Shown here: positions 26,239 through 35,783 of the stretch, in pieces
How positions within the stretch are numbered: the first letter of the stretch is position 1
Layout of the letters: every line of letters starts with the position of its first letter
NCBI GenBank assembly: GCA_028824125.1
Contig: JAPPES010000118.1
Location: forward strand, 1 to 49,962
Reading direction: 5' to 3'
DNA length: 49,962 nucleotides
Source of the DNA: Candidatus Poribacteria bacterium
GTDB taxonomy: Bacteria > Poribacteria > WGA-4E > WGA-3G
The notes under the pieces: model-generated
Databases searched by the model: none
Told to the model about the DNA's origin: nothing
Seen by the model: only the letters and a program-made list of their open reading frames with translations
Program-made: the position numbers and the translations under genes

Positions 26239-27207
26239 TTACGCAAGATGAACAGGTTCACCAGTTGCCAAAGATTGATTCGCCGCGATAGACAGAATAG
26301 CAGTCTTCGCAGCATCAGGATACGGGGAACGAATTGCGCTACCGTCTCCTGTGCGAACGGCCTCAATAAAAGTGCTATCCATATCTATCGTACAATTATT
26401 TTCCGGATTCCACGTTTCTTTTCCATCAGCTGTGGAAAGCACAAGAGCACGTCTCAGGTGATATTCCAACGAACCGTCCTCACAGAAGATGTCTAACCCA
26501 GAACGCCGAAGTCCGTTCGTTGTGAAACAAGCAGAGAACATAATGCCAAACACGCCACTCTCAAATTGTAATGAGACAGCAGATGCTTCCTCAATATCGT
26601 AATCGGTATCGGGAATCAGGTCATATCTTGCAACAGCGTAGACGGTTTTGACTTCACCAAAAAGATACCGTGCCATGTCAAATTCATGCGTCGTCTGCTC
26701 CATGAGTTGTCCACCAGATTTTGCTTTCTCACGCCACCATCCACCAGGCATGCCGCCCATCCAATACCCCATGAAAAAGCCAACACGTCTTGAGGCGAGC
26801 AGTTCCTGCGCTTTGTCAATAATATCAAGATAACGTTCCTGATAGCCGCAGGCGGTAATGATACCCTTATCCTCAACTTGTGCTGCAATCTCCTTTGCTT
26901 CGTCGGCATCCATGTGGACAGGTTTTTCAACGAACATCGGCAATCCGGCTGCAACAACAGCCTTCTCAGGTGCGCCATGTGCAAACGGTGGAATTGAGAT
27001 ATAAACCGCATCCAATTCCTCTTTTGCAAGCATCTCGTTGTAATCCGCGTAAGCCTTACCCCCGTACTGTTCAACGGCGCGCTCCGCTTTCTCAATCACA
27101 ATATCACAAAAAGCAACGAATTTGTTGCCGCCAATTTGGGTTAATTCACGTAAATGGCGATTCATGTTGCCACCTGTACCGATAAAACCTAATCTTACGT
27201 CTGACAT
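26239..27207 (-). CDS. Gfo/Idh/MocA-family oxidoreductase, 322 residues
   Basis: An NAD(P)-dependent dehydrogenase of the Gfo/Idh/MocA family. The Rossmann motif is GFIGTGGNMNRHL (residues 7-19), the cofactor/catalytic motif FVEKPVHM carries the usual EKP, and the QTTHEFDMARYLFGEV segment supplies the His/Asp region of the second domain. AGGAGA precedes the ATG. It reads in the same direction as copA, 22 bases upstream of it, so a shared transcript is possible though no functional link is obvious. Closely similar in plan to the protein at 29799, including the gGNxNxH motif. The substrate is probably a sugar or polyol derivative. Confidence 0.93.
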   Translation of the reverse strand: MSDVRLGFIGTGGNMNRHLRELTQIGGNKFVAFCDIVIEKAERAVEQYGGKAYADYNEMLAKEELDAVYISIPPFAHGAPEKAVVAAGLPMFVEKPVHMDADEAKEIAAQVEDKGIITACGYQERYLDIIDKAQELLASRRVGFFMGYWMGGMPGGWWREKAKSGGQLMEQTTHEFDMARYLFGEVKTVYAVARYDLIPDTDYDIEEASAVSLQFESGVFGIMFSACFTTNGLRRSGLDIFCEDGSLEYHLRRALVLSTADGKETWNPENNCTIDMDSTFIEAVRTGDGSAIRSPYPDAAKTAILSIAANQSLATGEPVHLA

Positions 27208-27465
27208 AAATTCTCCTATATGAAATACAAATTACTATAAATATTTTTAGTATTGAACTGAAAACCCATAGGCTGGATAAAGCGAACCCAACAATTATGT
27301 TGTTGAATACATCATAGGCAAAAGGTATCCTCTCCCGATGATGCTTTCAAGCATAGCACAAATTTAACGGAATGTCATGTTATTTCTGTAACCCTGCGAA
27401 TCATGGATTAGACAACAAAAGCGGAGCATAGAATCTCCACCCTACTACGATAAGAGCATCTTAGT

Positions 27466-28449
27466 TTAATTGGGTAAATGAATTCGCTGTCCGGTATGTG
27501 CAGATTCATGCAATGCATCAATGACGCGCATATTGCCCAACGCATCTGCAATAGGCAAGCGGAGCGGCGCGCCGTTTTTTACTGCTTCACATAAATTCAA
27601 AATCTCAGCAGCGTAGGGATTCACACCGGTAACACTGAATGTTTCTCCGTTGACGGTGAAATGCGATTCTCCTTCTCTGTTTCCCCACGCACTTTGGACA
27701 AAAAGTGTCCCCTTTGTGCCAGCAACTTCATAACATTCACGCCATGTCCACCCGAAACTGGAATCAAATTGACCGGTGACACCATCGCCAAAGTCCATTG
27801 TTCCGATAAGGGTTTCCCAGACGTTGTTAATCGGTTCAAACTTACCTGTAGCCCACACAGATTGCGGTTCTTGTCCCATGACATACCGAATAATGTTGAT
27901 GCAGTAGCACCCTAAGTCCATCACGGCACCGCCACCGAGGTCGCCTCTTAATCGCCAATTTGTTCTATCGGTGAGGCCCGTTGAAAAAGAGGAGCGTGCA
28001 TAACGAACCTCCCCGATTGCACCTTCCTCAATTTTCTCTTTTACTGCCAACGTTAACGGATGATGCCGATACATAAACGCTTCCATTAAGATGATGTTGG
28101 CGCGTTCTGTAACCTGAATCATCTGCTCAAGCTGCGATGTATTGACAGCAATCGGTTTTTCAACGAGGATTCCCTTGACGCCACAACGGACTGCTTCCAG
28201 CACATTTTTGAGATGACTTGAGGGCCACGTGGCAATCACAAGGATATCAGGGTTCTGTTTCTCCAGCATCTGTCGGAGATCGTTGTAAGTATTTTCAACA
28301 TTGTATTCAGTAGCAAAGCGCGAGAGTGCCTCAAACTTCTCATCACATGCACCGACAATCTCAATTTCTGATACGTTTCGCCAAGCATTTCCGTGCGCGT
28401 GTGAGATGCCACCGCACCCCACGATTGCGACGCGGTATTTTGTTGTCAT
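27466..28449 (-). CDS. Gfo/Idh/MocA-family oxidoreductase, 327 residues
   Basis: A second family member with Rossmann GCGGISHAHG (residues 11-20), ILVEKPIAV as the EKP motif, and GGGAVMDLGCYCINIIRYVMG in the substrate domain, where DxGxYxI contacts substrate in characterised enzymes. This end resembles glucose-fructose oxidoreductase or dihydrodiol dehydrogenase-like members. AAGGGA lies ahead of the ATG. It is separated from the previous gene by 258 bases that hold nothing recognised, and from the lipoprotein gene upstream by a repeat-rich gap, so it may be a single transcription unit. Confidence 0.93.
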   Translation of the reverse strand: MTTKYRVAIVGCGGISHAHGNAWRNVSEIEIVGACDEKFEALSRFATEYNVENTYNDLRQMLEKQNPDILVIATWPSSHLKNVLEAVRCGVKGILVEKPIAVNTSQLEQMIQVTERANIILMEAFMYRHHPLTLAVKEKIEEGAIGEVRYARSSFSTGLTDRTNWRLRGDLGGGAVMDLGCYCINIIRYVMGQEPQSVWATGKFEPINNVWETLIGTMDFGDGVTGQFDSSFGWTWRECYEVAGTKGTLFVQSAWGNREGESHFTVNGETFSVTGVNPYAAEILNLCEAVKNGAPLRLPIADALGNMRVIDALHESAHTGQRIHLPN

Positions 28450-28557
28450 AATTTTTTCCCTTATTTTAGGACCTTCACATTTTCACGATTTTCAATCTAT
28501 GCCGTTCCTACGGAACTCAAGAGGGGAGGACAACATTTTTCCATACATAAACATTGC

Positions 28558-29027
28558 GTCCCCGCCAAATACCAAACGCGTATTTGGCGTTGATTCACGG
28601 GACTAAAGATACCGCAAATACAAATCAAAATTCTTAAATTGGCACCTATGGTGAACTGATAAAGTGACATTATAGCCGTCAATTTAGCGGACCTCCACCT
28701 GGTAGGCGCGTTTTGGAAACGCGCCGAACCCAGACATCAGACGCTATAAACAGCGCGTTTACAAAACGCGCCTACCTTTGGGTAACGTGAGTTTGATGAT
28801 AAAATGCGAGTTTGCTCTAAACACTTTTCAAGCCTAAAAAAAGCAGTATTTTTGTAGCATAACCTGTTAGGTTGTGCCGTTTTTGCCAAAAATAACAGAG
28901 AATGCTGCGGGTGAAAACTTTTTCAAACTCACGTTTGGGTAATAAATCGGGCGGACAAAGCCCTCCAACAAGAGATAATCCAGCATTTTATTCTTAAATT
29001 GGCGCCTATGGTGAACTGATAAAGTGA
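28558..29027. repeat. repeat-rich intergenic cluster
   Basis: The gap 28450-29066 has no gene. A 37-bp direct repeat with one mismatch lies at 28631-28667 and 28991-29027. Between the copies lie a 14-bp inverted repeat (28701-28714 with 28763-28776) that itself contains the hairpin GGCGCGTTT/AAACGCGCC at 28705-28725, an AACCT/AGGTT hairpin at 28861-28873, and a 13-bp inverted pair (28784-28796 with 28923-28935). The pattern resembles a composite of miniature palindromic elements bounded by direct repeats. Confidence 0.75.
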
Positions 29028-29066
29028 TACCTATGGACAGGGCCAGAGCAATATATACCCTACGGA

Positions 29067-29504
29067 TTATTCAATACGGAAACTCTTTGAAATACCGTTG
29101 ACTATGACTATGTAATTTCCAGGGGAAAGTATTTCAAGATCAATTGATTCTTGATACGGCTCTGTGGCTGTTATACAGTATTCCCCGGGGATGCTTGGAA
29201 GCCGTTCCATGCTGATGTTAATAGTGATTTCTTTCCCGTCTTGTGATCGCATAACTTTAGTTTCATTGTGCTTATAATTACAAGGATTTGGAAACCATCC
29301 ATTGACTCTAACGGAAACCGGAAAAGGTGCATCTTTGTGTTGGTGTATTATTTCAAAATTGTCTATAGGCAGGTCGGAAATGTGCCGGTTGTCATCAATC
29401 ATCATGATCTCTTTTGTTATCTGCTTTTCACAGCCAAGTATGGATAATATGATAATAAGAAGTAGACTTAACTGTAGTTTAATAGAGTTTAATGTAGAAT
29501 TCAT
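29067..29504 (-). CDS. small predicted lipoprotein
   Basis: A 145-residue protein with a hydrophobic N-terminal stretch ending in a lipobox (LSILGC, Cys25), so it is probably lipid-anchored after signal peptidase II cleavage. The mature part is beta-rich with a recognisable SIDLEILSPGNYIVIVNG end, suggesting a small immunoglobulin-like or carboxypeptidase-regulatory-like fold. Two Cys (NPCNY, EYCIT) could form a disulfide. No family was recognised. AGGAGA lies upstream of the ATG. It is flanked by repeat-rich gaps on both sides and looks like an isolated gene. Confidence 0.65.
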   Translation of the reverse strand: MNSTLNSIKLQLSLLLIIILSILGCEKQITKEIMMIDDNRHISDLPIDNFEIIHQHKDAPFPVSVRVNGWFPNPCNYKHNETKVMRSQDGKEITINISMERLPSIPGEYCITATEPYQESIDLEILSPGNYIVIVNGISKSFRIE

Positions 29505-29525
29505 TCAGTTCTCCTTTTATAACTC

Positions 29526-29740
29526 AAGTTGCCACCTTGTAGCACAATCTGTATGAAGATAAAAAATAAATTGGGTAATTTGGCAAGGTTAGGAAGAAAT
29601 CAACGGTATGAATGCCATTTAGGCATTCCCCGCCTCGCCAGCAGCAGGTGTACATCTCTGCTGACGAGTTTTCCTAACCTCGTCAATGTAAAGGTAATTG
29701 TGGATATTACTATAAGCGCATATTTGCCCAATTTTTTTTG
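29526..29740. repeat. composite repeat with a nested palindromic insertion
   Basis: 29526-29547 is an exact inverted copy of 119-140. From about 29579 the GGCRAGGTTAGGAA half-hairpin appears, interrupted after position 29595 by about 35 bases beginning AAATCAACGGTATGAAT and ending GGCATTCCCC. It then resumes with CCTCGCCAGCAGC. The uninterrupted version stands at 45809-45837. The same inserted unit is found near 47537-47585. Confidence 0.7.
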
Positions 29741-29798
29741 CACACCCTCAAATACTTTATCTTTATCAAAGCGCCTACCGTTTGTGCATAACTCATGC

Positions 29799-30770
29799 TT
29801 ATAGCGAAGAAATCTGGACAAGTCTATTTTCTTGTGCAGAGAGATTTGCTGCGAGTGATATTTCAAGCGTTTTGACAGCATCAGTATAAGGGCTCAATAT
29901 CTGGGACGCATCACTGCTACGGACTGCATTAACAAAAACTTCGTCAATGGTAGGGCCGGGTTCTGTTTTATCCACCCATTCCCCATCTTCCTGTACAGAG
30001 ACTGTTGCTGGATTCCAATTCAGCAACTCGCCTTCATATAGAATGTCAAGCACATTGGCGTTGTTCCAACCACCAGCATAAGCCCATGCGGCTGTCATTG
30101 AACCGACAACGCCATCGGTAAATTGGAGGTTTACACAATTGCTATCTGGGCAATCAATCTCTTTCAGAAACCGATTTGCTTGCATCGCATAGACCGATTC
30201 CACCTCACCAATAAGATTGCGCATCATATCAATTGTGTGTGTTGCTTGTTCCACTAATTGACCGCCAGACTTGTTCCATTGGCGTAGCCAACCTTCAGGA
30301 TTACCACGCCCGCTGCCACACCAATATTTGCCGACAACCATGTTAATTGTCTTTCCTGCAAGGATTTCCTGCGTTATCCGCGTTGAACCGAGATAACGGA
30401 GTTGATAGCCGACACATGTTATCAATCCTGCTTTTGTGACAGCAGCTTCAACCTCACGGGCGATGTCAATGTTAATCGCCACCGGTTTCTCAACGAAGAA
30501 CGGTAAACCACGTTCAATCACGTCTAATTCGGGTTGACCGTGTGCGAAAACGGGGAGACTTAGATAGATAGCATCAAGATCATCCCGTTCTAACATTGCG
30601 CGGTGTTCTGTATACGGATCGGCGTTGTGTTTTTCCGCTGCATTTTGTGCTTTTTGTGGTACAATATCACATATCGCAACGACATTCGCACCTTCCATCT
30701 CGGATAACCGATTCATGTGACCATTTGCATTGCCACCCGATCCAATAAAACCAATTTTAATTTCTTTCAT
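29799..30770 (-). CDS. Gfo/Idh/MocA-family oxidoreductase, 323 residues
   Basis: Third family member, with GFIGSGGNANGHMNRL as Rossmann motif and FFVEKPVAIN as EKP motif. The QLVEQATHTIDMMRNLIGEV segment aligns with the equivalent part of the 26239 protein (QLMEQTTHEFDMARYLFGEV), so these two are close paralogues. Translation is placed at 30770 because AAAGGAC precedes it; an in-frame ATG at 30824 has no such site. The downstream end runs close to a repeat-rich region. It lies 94 bases from the next oxidoreductase gene upstream and may be co-transcribed with it. Confidence 0.93.
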   Translation of the reverse strand: MKEIKIGFIGSGGNANGHMNRLSEMEGANVVAICDIVPQKAQNAAEKHNADPYTEHRAMLERDDLDAIYLSLPVFAHGQPELDVIERGLPFFVEKPVAINIDIAREVEAAVTKAGLITCVGYQLRYLGSTRITQEILAGKTINMVVGKYWCGSGRGNPEGWLRQWNKSGGQLVEQATHTIDMMRNLIGEVESVYAMQANRFLKEIDCPDSNCVNLQFTDGVVGSMTAAWAYAGGWNNANVLDILYEGELLNWNPATVSVQEDGEWVDKTEPGPTIDEVFVNAVRSSDASQILSPYTDAVKTLEISLAANLSAQENRLVQISSL

Positions 30771-30864
30771 ATTTGTCCTTTCTGTTCGCAAATTTAGAGA
30801 TGCAGATAATTGTATGATGCACAATCAAGATGATTATGCTACAGCTTGTTGTTATGCGCTGTAG

Positions 30865-32079
30865 TTAACGCGCTTTAAAATTAACTTGTAACGCCTTTTC
30901 AATATCTTCACGCGGATGAATTCCAAATTGTGCCTCAAAGTTCCAATCAAACGCTTCTTCCTCTTTCGGATCAGGTTGAAGTGGGAGTTGAATCGGTTGC
31001 CGATTTGACTGAACAGAACGGTGTGCGGCGATAACCATCTCCTGATCTGCCCTACCCATTTCGCCTGTCCACAGCGGTTGTGTGTCTTCTCGGACAGCGC
31101 GCCCGATACCGTCAAGCATTGTTGCAAGTGAAATGCCACCTTCGGAGATTTTGGTATCTCGGTAGGGATTAAGCCACTCAACCGTGCCACCAAGAGATTG
31201 GGGGAGTTCAACAAAAATACGCTGTAGCACCTTATCCTCACCATATTCTCTCTGAAATTCGTAAGTTTGTGCTCTTCCTGCGTTTCGGCTAATATCTTCA
31301 TCTGTGCAAACGTTGACAGTTTCACCGCCAGAAGCCCCTTGGTTGCCGTTTGTGATAATTGTGCCGCGTTCACCGCACGTCTCAAAACCGACCAGTTTGT
31401 TCCGTCCGAGACATCCATTCTTGTTGCCTACCATAGCGATGCCGAGTCCGCCATTGTCAAAATCAATTGCGTAGAATTCAAGACCTTCCTGATTGAAATC
31501 TCGTTTTGCCCTATCTACATAAGACACAACAGGCATTGAATGTCCAATACTGCTTACCGTAGTCGGGGCAGCATTCATCCGACACCGGATTGCTGCAAGT
31601 CCATGGTACCCAGTCGTGGAAAACAACCGATAGCACTTATGCACCTTACCAATTACGTCTTCCTGAATAAGTTTACAAACAAACTGTTCCACAGGAACAA
31701 AGGGAAAATTCTCGGATGTCTGAAGTTTGACACCATTCTCTGCAGCGTCAGCAATCATCATATCCATCAATCCGAGTGTCGGGGCAAGTCCTGTTTCTAC
31801 GTTATGTGAGATACCACGACGGGACAGATAGCAGGAAACGATATGATGTAGCGGTGCAGGCACAACAACATCACACACATCAGGTGACATTTCGTCAATG
31901 AGTTTGCGGATATCGGTATACGCTTTGACACCGACTCTTGCAGCGCCTGCCTCTGCTGATTCTTGATGTGCATCGCACACCGCTACGATTTCAAAAGTAT
32001 CTTTTAGTGCAGCAGCTGTTGACAAATGCGCTGAACCGCGTCGTCCGTGACCAATTAATGCATATTTTAAACGTGACAT
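30865..32079 (-). CDS. divergent Gfo/Idh/MocA-family oxidoreductase, 404 residues
   Basis: A longer, divergent family member. The Rossmann motif is ALIGHGRRGSAHL (residues 7-19) and the second strand carries VCDAHQES. Where the others have EKP this protein reads ISHNVETGLAPT, so the lysine normally used in cofactor binding/catalysis is not at its usual place. A SSIGHSMPVVSYV segment and a C-terminal MDQ-type tail give about 70 extra residues. It may bind NAD without standard dehydrogenase chemistry, or use another lysine. It precedes the 323-residue oxidoreductase on the same strand and follows the large WD40 gene, with 37 bases between. Confidence 0.85.
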   Translation of the reverse strand: MSRLKYALIGHGRRGSAHLSTAAALKDTFEIVAVCDAHQESAEAGAARVGVKAYTDIRKLIDEMSPDVCDVVVPAPLHHIVSCYLSRRGISHNVETGLAPTLGLMDMMIADAAENGVKLQTSENFPFVPVEQFVCKLIQEDVIGKVHKCYRLFSTTGYHGLAAIRCRMNAAPTTVSSIGHSMPVVSYVDRAKRDFNQEGLEFYAIDFDNGGLGIAMVGNKNGCLGRNKLVGFETCGERGTIITNGNQGASGGETVNVCTDEDISRNAGRAQTYEFQREYGEDKVLQRIFVELPQSLGGTVEWLNPYRDTKISEGGISLATMLDGIGRAVREDTQPLWTGEMGRADQEMVIAAHRSVQSNRQPIQLPLQPDPKEEEAFDWNFEAQFGIHPREDIEKALQVNFKAR

Positions 32080-32116
32080 TTTGCTTCAACCTTCTGGGAA
32101 TTGGAAATCGCTCCTA

Positions 32117-34681
32117 CTATTTGAGGATTAGCATTTTGCGCGTAGCAGAAAAATCGCCAGCAGTAAGCGTGTAGAAATACACGCCACTTGCCACCTTTTC
32201 ACCGAATTCATTTTTCCCATCCCAATACGATGCACGGGAACGGCTTTGATAAGTACCAGCAGGCAAATATCCTAATGCAAGCGTCCGAACCAATTTACCA
32301 TTAGCAGCATGGATAGAGATGCTAACATCGGTAGGTGCTGCCAATTGATACGGTATCCACGTCTCCGGATTGAACGGATTCGGGTAATTCGCAAGCAATG
32401 CAGTCTCTTTTGGCATCAAATTTTGCAAAATTTGCTCCAACACCTGAATTCCCCGTTGATATGAAAGCATATCCGGCTTTTGTGATATTTCTTGTTTAGC
32501 AAGTTTTAACCACTCCTGCACCTGCGCTGTGGTCAGCTGTTCTCTTGAAATCGATTGCATAGAAGGTGCTGCTTCTATATTTTGCAATGCATTTGCAATC
32601 AAATAGAGGTCCAAAAGGTTCACAGCACCATCACCGTTCAGATCAGCAGGACTCTCACCAGATTCACCAAAACTTGATGCTATCAACACGACATCGAATA
32701 TATTCAAAACACCATCGTTGTTAACATCTGCAAATACTGTGAGAACTTGCTCTATACTCAGCGGAAGTGGAAATGCCCACAAAATGACAGTACCGTCGAC
32801 ACTTCCGCTTGCAATAGTGCTGCCATCGGGACTAACAGCGACACTTGTGATAAAATATGTATGACCTTCAAGAGTTTTCAGCTGCTCCCCTGTGGCAGTG
32901 TCCCACAAACGTATCGTTGCGTCATAACTTCCACTAACCAGTACTTTACCATCTGGACTAAAAACGATACTTGTAGCATTTGCAGGAAGGTCCGTCGGCA
33001 CGTCACCTGTCAATTCTTCCGGTGCGTCTACCGGGATTTCGCGATCAAGAGGCCTGCGGAATGTTTGTAGTAGCTCCGCCGTAGCGACATCCCATAAAGA
33101 TACCGTGTCGCCACCACCGCTGGCAAGTTTAGTCCCATCCGGACTAAACGCAACTGCCCAAACATCATCCTCATGTTCGCTGATTGTGTGTATAACATCG
33201 CGTGTTCCGAGATCCCATAAGATAATCCTATCGTCACGGCTGCCACTCGCAAGCATAGTACCATCCGGACTAAACGCAAGCGTTTCAACACCTGCCTCAT
33301 GCTCCCATAAACCTCCCATGTATCGTCCAGTAGATACATGCCATAAACGGATACTATCGTCCTCACTACCGCTTGCAAGTATACTTCCATCTGGACTGAA
33401 TGCAAGGCTGATCAGATAGGACCAATGTCCTCTGAGCGTCTTGATGTGTTCACCTGTAATTGCATCCCATAGACGGACGGTATTATCTTGACTGCCGCTT
33501 GCGAGTGTTTTACCGTCTGGACTGAACACAACAATGTCAACATCATCTTGGTGTCCAATGAGCGTATGTCGAAGTTGCCCTGTATCAGCGTCCCAGAGGC
33601 GGATAGTTTTGTCCCAACTCCGGGTGGCAAGGATCCTACCATCAGCACTATAGGTGACACTCGCAACAGCATCAGTATGTCCGGTAATGGTTTTGAGGTG
33701 TTCCCCTGTGATAGGATCCCATGAACGTATTGAGGCATCCCACGCCCCACTGGTAAGCACCGAGCCATCCGGCGTGAAAGCAAGCCCAAAGACGTCAGCT
33801 GTATGTTCAGTGATTGTGTGTAAAGGTTCACCTGTGGCTGCATCCCACACGCGGACGGTGTCGTCTTCCCCCGCACTTGCCAGAATGCTCCCATCTGGAC
33901 TAAATCTCATATCATAAATATGAGACGTATGTCCAAGAAGTGTCTGTTTGATTGTCCAAGTAGCTGTATCCCATAGATGGATAACAGCGTTCAAATCTCC
34001 GCTGGCAAGCGTTTTTCCATCGGGACTGACTACAACACTTGCAACGTTATCTCTATGTTCTTCAAGCGTTTGCAGTAGTTCTCCTGTAGCAGCATCCCAT
34101 ATTCTGACAGTATCGTCTCGAGCGCCACTAATGACGGTGCCGCCATCAGCGCTGAAAGCAACACTGTTGAGACCATCCGTATGTCCACGCAGTGTCCGCA
34201 GAAGTTCTCCGGTTTGAGGATTCCACAAACGGACGGTTCTATCTCTACTGCCACTTGCGAGCATGGACCCATCAGGACTAAAAACGAGGCTACGGACACT
34301 CCGCCAATGGTTGTCGAGGATTTGAAGGATTTCACCTGTTTCAGTGTCCCACAAACGAATAGTCCCGTTTGCACTTCCACTGGCAAGGATACTTCCATCG
34401 GGAGAATAGGTAAGTGCTGAAACACCCCATCCAAATCCATTTAATAATGTAATTTCTTTATCGGTTGCTGTGTCATAAATCCAAACGCCAAGAGTGCCGC
34501 AAGCAGCAAGTCGTGTGCCATCGGGTGAGTATTGAATTTCATATAACCAGCCTTTTCCCAGGCGTTTCGTTGCGCCTGCAGGTAGATGCCATTGTGGCGA
34601 ATCTTGAGCGAAAATATTGGGTTGATAGAGGATTGAACTGATAAACAGTGTTAAAAAAATGTAAAGTTGAGTTTTTTTCAA
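32117..34681 (-). CDS. secreted 14-blade WD40 protein with dockerin-like and C-terminal sorting-type domains
   Basis: An 854-residue exported protein. The signal peptide ends near NIFAQ. Fourteen WD40 repeats (SPDGxxLASGSxDxTxRLWD), enough for two seven-bladed propellers, occupy roughly residues 35-640. A dockerin-like double calcium loop follows (DVNNDGVLNIFDVVLIASSFG and DLNGDGAVNLLDLYLIANAL). The C-terminal 90 residues (NPFNPETWIPYQLA ... SGVYFYTLTAGDFSATRKMLILK) match the FlgD-like/T9SS type A sorting domain. Translation probably begins at a TTG with AAGGAG ten bases upstream; the open frame continues to 34792 without a better start. A cell-surface adhesion or scaffold role is inferred. 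Confidence 0.92.
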   Translation of the reverse strand: MKKTQLYIFLTLFISSILYQPNIFAQDSPQWHLPAGATKRLGKGWLYEIQYSPDGTRLAACGTLGVWIYDTATDKEITLLNGFGWGVSALTYSPDGSILASGSANGTIRLWDTETGEILQILDNHWRSVRSLVFSPDGSMLASGSRDRTVRLWNPQTGELLRTLRGHTDGLNSVAFSADGGTVISGARDDTVRIWDAATGELLQTLEEHRDNVASVVVSPDGKTLASGDLNAVIHLWDTATWTIKQTLLGHTSHIYDMRFSPDGSILASAGEDDTVRVWDAATGEPLHTITEHTADVFGLAFTPDGSVLTSGAWDASIRSWDPITGEHLKTITGHTDAVASVTYSADGRILATRSWDKTIRLWDADTGQLRHTLIGHQDDVDIVVFSPDGKTLASGSQDNTVRLWDAITGEHIKTLRGHWSYLISLAFSPDGSILASGSEDDSIRLWHVSTGRYMGGLWEHEAGVETLAFSPDGTMLASGSRDDRIILWDLGTRDVIHTISEHEDDVWAVAFSPDGTKLASGGGDTVSLWDVATAELLQTFRRPLDREIPVDAPEELTGDVPTDLPANATSIVFSPDGKVLVSGSYDATIRLWDTATGEQLKTLEGHTYFITSVAVSPDGSTIASGSVDGTVILWAFPLPLSIEQVLTVFADVNNDGVLNIFDVVLIASSFGESGESPADLNGDGAVNLLDLYLIANALQNIEAAPSMQSISREQLTTAQVQEWLKLAKQEISQKPDMLSYQRGIQVLEQILQNLMPKETALLANYPNPFNPETWIPYQLAAPTDVSISIHAANGKLVRTLALGYLPAGTYQSRSRASYWDGKNEFGEKVASGVYFYTLTAGDFSATRKMLILK

Positions 34682-34897
34682 AATGAAAATTCTCCTTTCT
34701 TGATATGTGCGATTTGAAGCGAGACCTTTCCGGTAAATATGGGAACAGATCATTGAGTTCCGCTTTGGCAAGTTTGTATCCTGTGAGTTCACTATCCTTG
34801 CCTTTTAGACAATATTGTTGATAAATTATACATATTCTGATATAATTTTTCCACAAAAAAGTAAACCTAATAGTAGTTTTAAAAGCAAAAATGGGGT

Positions 34898-35770
34898 ATG
34901 AGCAACATGTCTACACATCATCTCTATTATGGGGATAACCTTGCAATACTTCGGGAGCATATTGATGACGAAAGCATCAATATGATTTACATTGATCCAC
35001 CGTTTAATACTGGAAAGCTACAGCAACGCACTGAAATACAGGTTGAACGGGACGATCAAGGTGACCGGGTAGGGTTTCAAGGCAAGACATATAAAACTCA
35101 CAGAGGGAAAACCAGGCGCTACTCTGATAAGTTCAAAAGTTCGGATGCCTATCTCGCGTTTTTGCATCTCCGTTTTGAAGAAGCATATAGAGTCCTGCAC
35201 CCACAAGGCAGCTTTTTCCTACATATTGACTACCGTGAGGTGCATTACTGTAAAGTAATACTTGATGAGATTTTTGGACGAGAATCATTTATGAACGAGA
35301 TTATCTGGGCTTACGATTTTGGTGGAAGGTCCAAATCTCGATGGTCCGCCAAGCACGATAACATCTTGTGGTACGCTAAAACACCGAAATATTATACTTT
35401 CAATTTTGATGAGATGGATAGGATTCCGTATATGGCACCGGGATTGGTGGGTAAAGAAAAAGCGGCGCGAGGTAAAACACCTACGGATGTGTGGTGGCAT
35501 ACAATTGTTAACACCAATGGGCAAGAAAAAACGGGTTATCCGACACAAAAACCGCTTGGAATTCTTAATCGTATCGTCAAGGTACACTCATCCCCTGGTG
35601 ATACACTTTTAGATTTTTTTGCCGGTAGTGGGACGCTTGGAGAAGCTGCTGCGCTGCACAACCGCTCCTCAATTTTGATTGATAATAACATCCCCGCTAT
35701 CAGGAGCATCATGACCAGGTTAGCAATGTTTAGCATTGAACTTGTCAATGCTGATTACGAAACATTGTAA
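34898..35770 (+). CDS. solitary DNA methyltransferase (N6-adenine/N4-cytosine type)
   Basis: A 290-residue site-specific DNA methyltransferase. Motif IV DPPF is at residues 33-36 (IYIDPPFNTG), and the AdoMet motif DFFAGSGTLGEAA lies at 239-251, so motif IV precedes motif I, the beta-class order. The GYPTQKPLGILNRIVKVHSSPGDTLLDFFAG stretch is characteristic. The middle contains FLHIDYREVHYCKVILDEIFG and a shortened target-recognition region, making it smaller than type III Mod subunits. No restriction endonuclease gene adjoins it, so it may be an orphan regulatory methylase. The intergenic region behind it is filled with MITE-like repeats. Confidence 0.92.
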   Translation: MSNMSTHHLYYGDNLAILREHIDDESINMIYIDPPFNTGKLQQRTEIQVERDDQGDRVGFQGKTYKTHRGKTRRYSDKFKSSDAYLAFLHLRFEEAYRVLHPQGSFFLHIDYREVHYCKVILDEIFGRESFMNEIIWAYDFGGRSKSRWSAKHDNILWYAKTPKYYTFNFDEMDRIPYMAPGLVGKEKAARGKTPTDVWWHTIVNTNGQEKTGYPTQKPLGILNRIVKVHSSPGDTLLDFFAGSGTLGEAAALHNRSSILIDNNIPAIRSIMTRLAMFSIELVNADYETL

Positions 35771-35783
35771 AGACACTGTTTTA

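Noticed and set aside
29529..29881. Open frames on both strands in the repeat region after the lipoprotein
   Set aside because: They overlap known repeats or the end of the oxidoreductase gene and lack coding features.
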